From Alphaproteobacteria bacterium (GTDB taxonomy: Bacteria; Pseudomonadota; Alphaproteobacteria; UBA6615), in contig JAJFJA010000017.1 of assembly GCA_021774445.1 (NCBI GenBank), forward strand, positions 61,703 to 125,702: DNA of 64,000 nt, written 5' to 3'. A model generated the notes under the pieces. The model saw only the letters and a program-made list of their open reading frames with translations, had not been told where the DNA came from and did no database searches. The position numbers were made by a program, and so were the translations under genes. This document shows, piece by piece, positions 62,636-64,000 of the stretch; within the stretch, counting starts at the first letter, position 1, and the number at the start of each line of letters is the position of its first letter.

Positions 62636-63811
62636 TTACATACCGCATTCTGAAGCGTAGGGATCCTGATGGTTTGCCAATACGACGTCGCGAACGGCGG
62701 TGGTCCAGTTACCGTCGGCATCGGCGACGACTTCCCGGCTGTAGAAATTCTGAATGGGGAAGTGGTTGTTGCCGAACTGGAAATCGCCGCGTACGGACGG
62801 GAAATCCGCCTTGGCGATGGCCTCGCGAAGGGCGTCGACATCGTCGAGCTTGCCGTCCAACGCTTCGACCGCGCTCTTAATCAGGAACATGGTGTCGTAG
62901 GACTGGGCGCCATAGAAGGATGGATACTTGCCGTATTTGGCGCGGTAGTCGGCGACAAACCGGCTGTTCTGCTCGTTGTCCATATCGGGGGCCCAGAACT
63001 GGGTCATCACCGTGCCAAGGACGTCCTCCATCTGGGCCTCTTGGAAACGGGGCAGGCTGACGGAGTCCAGGGTGAAGACCGTGTATAACGGCACCTCGCC
63101 GAACAGTCCGGCCTGTTGATACTGCTTGATGAAAGCCGGGCCGTGGCGGGCCGGGTAGAAGATGAACACGCCGTCAGGCTTAGCGGCCTTGACCTTGGAA
63201 AGCTCGGCCGCCCAGTCGAGCTGGTCGGGCCAGGAGGTCATGTCCTTGCCGACAATCTCGCCCTTAAAGGTGCGCTCGACACCGGCGACCATGTTCTGGC
63301 CGGCGGCATAATTGGGGGCGATGACGTAGAGACTTTCGACGCCCTTCTGGTTCAACACTTCACCCATCGCCATGGGCGTTTGGTCGTTCTGCCAGGAGAC
63401 GTTGAAGAAATTCGCGTTGCACCCCTTGCCGGCGAGCTGAGACGGGCCGGCGTTGGAACTGATCAGGATCTTGTCGGCGTCCAGGACAACGTTGGCGGAG
63501 GCCAGCAATACGTTCGACCAGATATAGCCGGCAACGATATCGACATCCTGTTGTTTGACCAGGCGCTCGGTGACTTGGCGTCCCTTCTGCGGGTTGAATT
63601 CGTCGTCGCCGTAGATCACCTCGACGTCGAGATCCCCCATTTTGAGGTTCATGTGGATCAGCGCTAGCTCGACCGCGTTGCGCATATCTTCGCCGATAAC
63701 GGAGCCGCCGGTCGTCAAGGTGGTGACGAAACCGATTTTTATCTTCTCAGCGAACGCAGGTGTGGAAATCAAAGCCAAGGCCGAGGCGGCCAATAGTGCC
63801 CTCTTGATCAT
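62636..63811 (-). CDS. Periplasmic substrate-binding protein of the Liv-type ABC transporter
   Basis: 391 residues with a signal peptide (MIKRALLAASALALISTPAFAE). The type I periplasmic binding fold has KIKIGFVTTLTTGGSVIGEDMRNAVELA and a YGDDEFNPQKGRQVTERLV stretch, like LivJ and aromatic-acid-binding relatives. The gene is first in the operon, 83 nt before livH, and has a divergent ArsR-type regulator upstream. Substrate unknown; a ring-derived acid is possible. Confidence 0.9.
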   Translation of the reverse strand: MIKRALLAASALALISTPAFAEKIKIGFVTTLTTGGSVIGEDMRNAVELALIHMNLKMGDLDVEVIYGDDEFNPQKGRQVTERLVKQQDVDIVAGYIWSNVLLASANVVLDADKILISSNAGPSQLAGKGCNANFFNVSWQNDQTPMAMGEVLNQKGVESLYVIAPNYAAGQNMVAGVERTFKGEIVGKDMTSWPDQLDWAAELSKVKAAKPDGVFIFYPARHGPAFIKQYQQAGLFGEVPLYTVFTLDSVSLPRFQEAQMEDVLGTVMTQFWAPDMDNEQNSRFVADYRAKYGKYPSFYGAQSYDTMFLIKSAVEALDGKLDDVDALREAIAKADFPSVRGDFQFGNNHFPIQNFYSREVVADADGNWTTAVRDVVLANHQDPYASECGM

Positions 63812-63907
63812 GCTGAACCTCCCAATTCCCTAGTTAATACCCTTAGTCAATTATACGCACCTCCAGGAGTTGGCGGAAAGGGTTTGACGGTAATTTGGTA
63901 AGCCTGT

Positions 63908-63931
63908 ACTTACGTGTAAGTGTCTGCTTAC
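63908..63931. promoter_or_regulatory. Palindromic operator between binding-protein and ArsR-type genes
   Basis: ACTTAC (63908-63913), a GT centre and GTAAGT (63916-63921) form a perfect 6-bp-arm palindrome. A third CTTAC at 63927-63931 is inverted to the middle GTAAG. It lies just before the ArsR-type start codon at 63942, so it is a likely autoregulatory site. Confidence 0.6.
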
Positions 63932-63941
63932 GGGATGACTG

Positions 63942-64000
63942 ATGGGACACGACTTGGTCTTTGCCGCCCTGGCCGATCCGACCCGACGCAAGGTGTTCGA
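63942..64000 (+). CDS. ArsR-type helix-turn-helix regulator, N-terminus only
   Basis: 19 residues are visible before the window ends: MGHDLVFAALADPTRRKVF, the typical start of ArsR-family repressors (LADPTRR). The ATG at 63942 has GGGATGA upstream. Divergent from the binding-protein gene and preceded by a palindrome, it probably controls the transport operon, the box genes or both. Family assignment from such a short piece is tentative. Confidence 0.65.
   Translation, partial: MGHDLVFAALADPTRRKVF

Overview
The window looks like a chromosomal segment of a high-GC alphaproteobacterium, probably Rhodospirillales-like. This is inferred from gene content and order: an RNase E/G gene followed by yacG and tRNA-Phe, an alphaproteobacterial Tad/Cpa pilus locus, an OxyR-catalase pair, box-type benzoyl-CoA genes and a Liv-type ABC transporter. 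No transposase, integrase, CRISPR array or rRNA was seen.

Layout. (1) 1-930: end of an RNase E/G gene, yacG and tRNA-Phe(GAA). (2) 1290-4445: a compact extracytoplasmic-signalling unit. An ECF sigma factor and a membrane anti-sigma factor are divergent from a secreted Gly/Asn-repeat, coiled-coil, EF-hand protein and a lipoprotein. Both directions carry the same promoter, GGAATA-N16-CGTT. The lipoprotein and the periplasmic end of the anti-sigma factor share one two-cysteine domain. This is the best candidate here for an undescribed system. (3) 4675-20047: the Tad/Flp pilus locus. An AAA+ ATPase gene is divergent from flp; then come a strong hairpin terminator, cpaB, cpaC, a small lipoprotein, tadG, two tadE-like genes, cpaE, cpaF, tadB, tadC, two TPR lipoproteins, the prepilin peptidase and a DsbA-like thioredoxin, mostly with overlapping or near-overlapping ends. 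(4) 20214-25471: an aldo/keto reductase fused to a RidA-like domain, a TlpA-like thioredoxin, and a PepSY protein with a small membrane protein and an OmpR/histidine-kinase pair.

(5) 25510-30279: one minus-strand block headed by a ROK repressor gene with a perfect palindromic operator, followed by a YhfX-type PLP enzyme, a lone sugar-type ABC ATPase, a RidA-like protein, a DUF1349 protein and a small monooxygenase-like protein. (6) 30415-36014: oxyR divergent from a catalase gene, then uxaC with an FAD oxidoreductase. (7) 36060-45765: a beta-propeller protein, an SDR plus SnoaL-tailed ECF sigma pair, small unknown genes, a second EF-hand secreted protein, a crotonase-fold protein lacking both hydratase glutamates, a phosphopantetheinyl transferase, and an acyl/aryl-CoA ligase, polysaccharide-type flippase and TPR operon. 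(8) 46146-53589: a seven-PAS hybrid kinase, a LuxR-type regulator, a chemoreceptor and a DinB protein. (9) 54349-64000: boxC, boxB, a two-subunit CoA transferase, a convergent complete livFGMH plus binding-protein operon, and the start of an ArsR-type regulator behind a palindromic operator.

Coordinates include the stop codon. Start codons were re-chosen where a ribosome binding site, signal peptide or operator argued for an internal start; such choices are stated.
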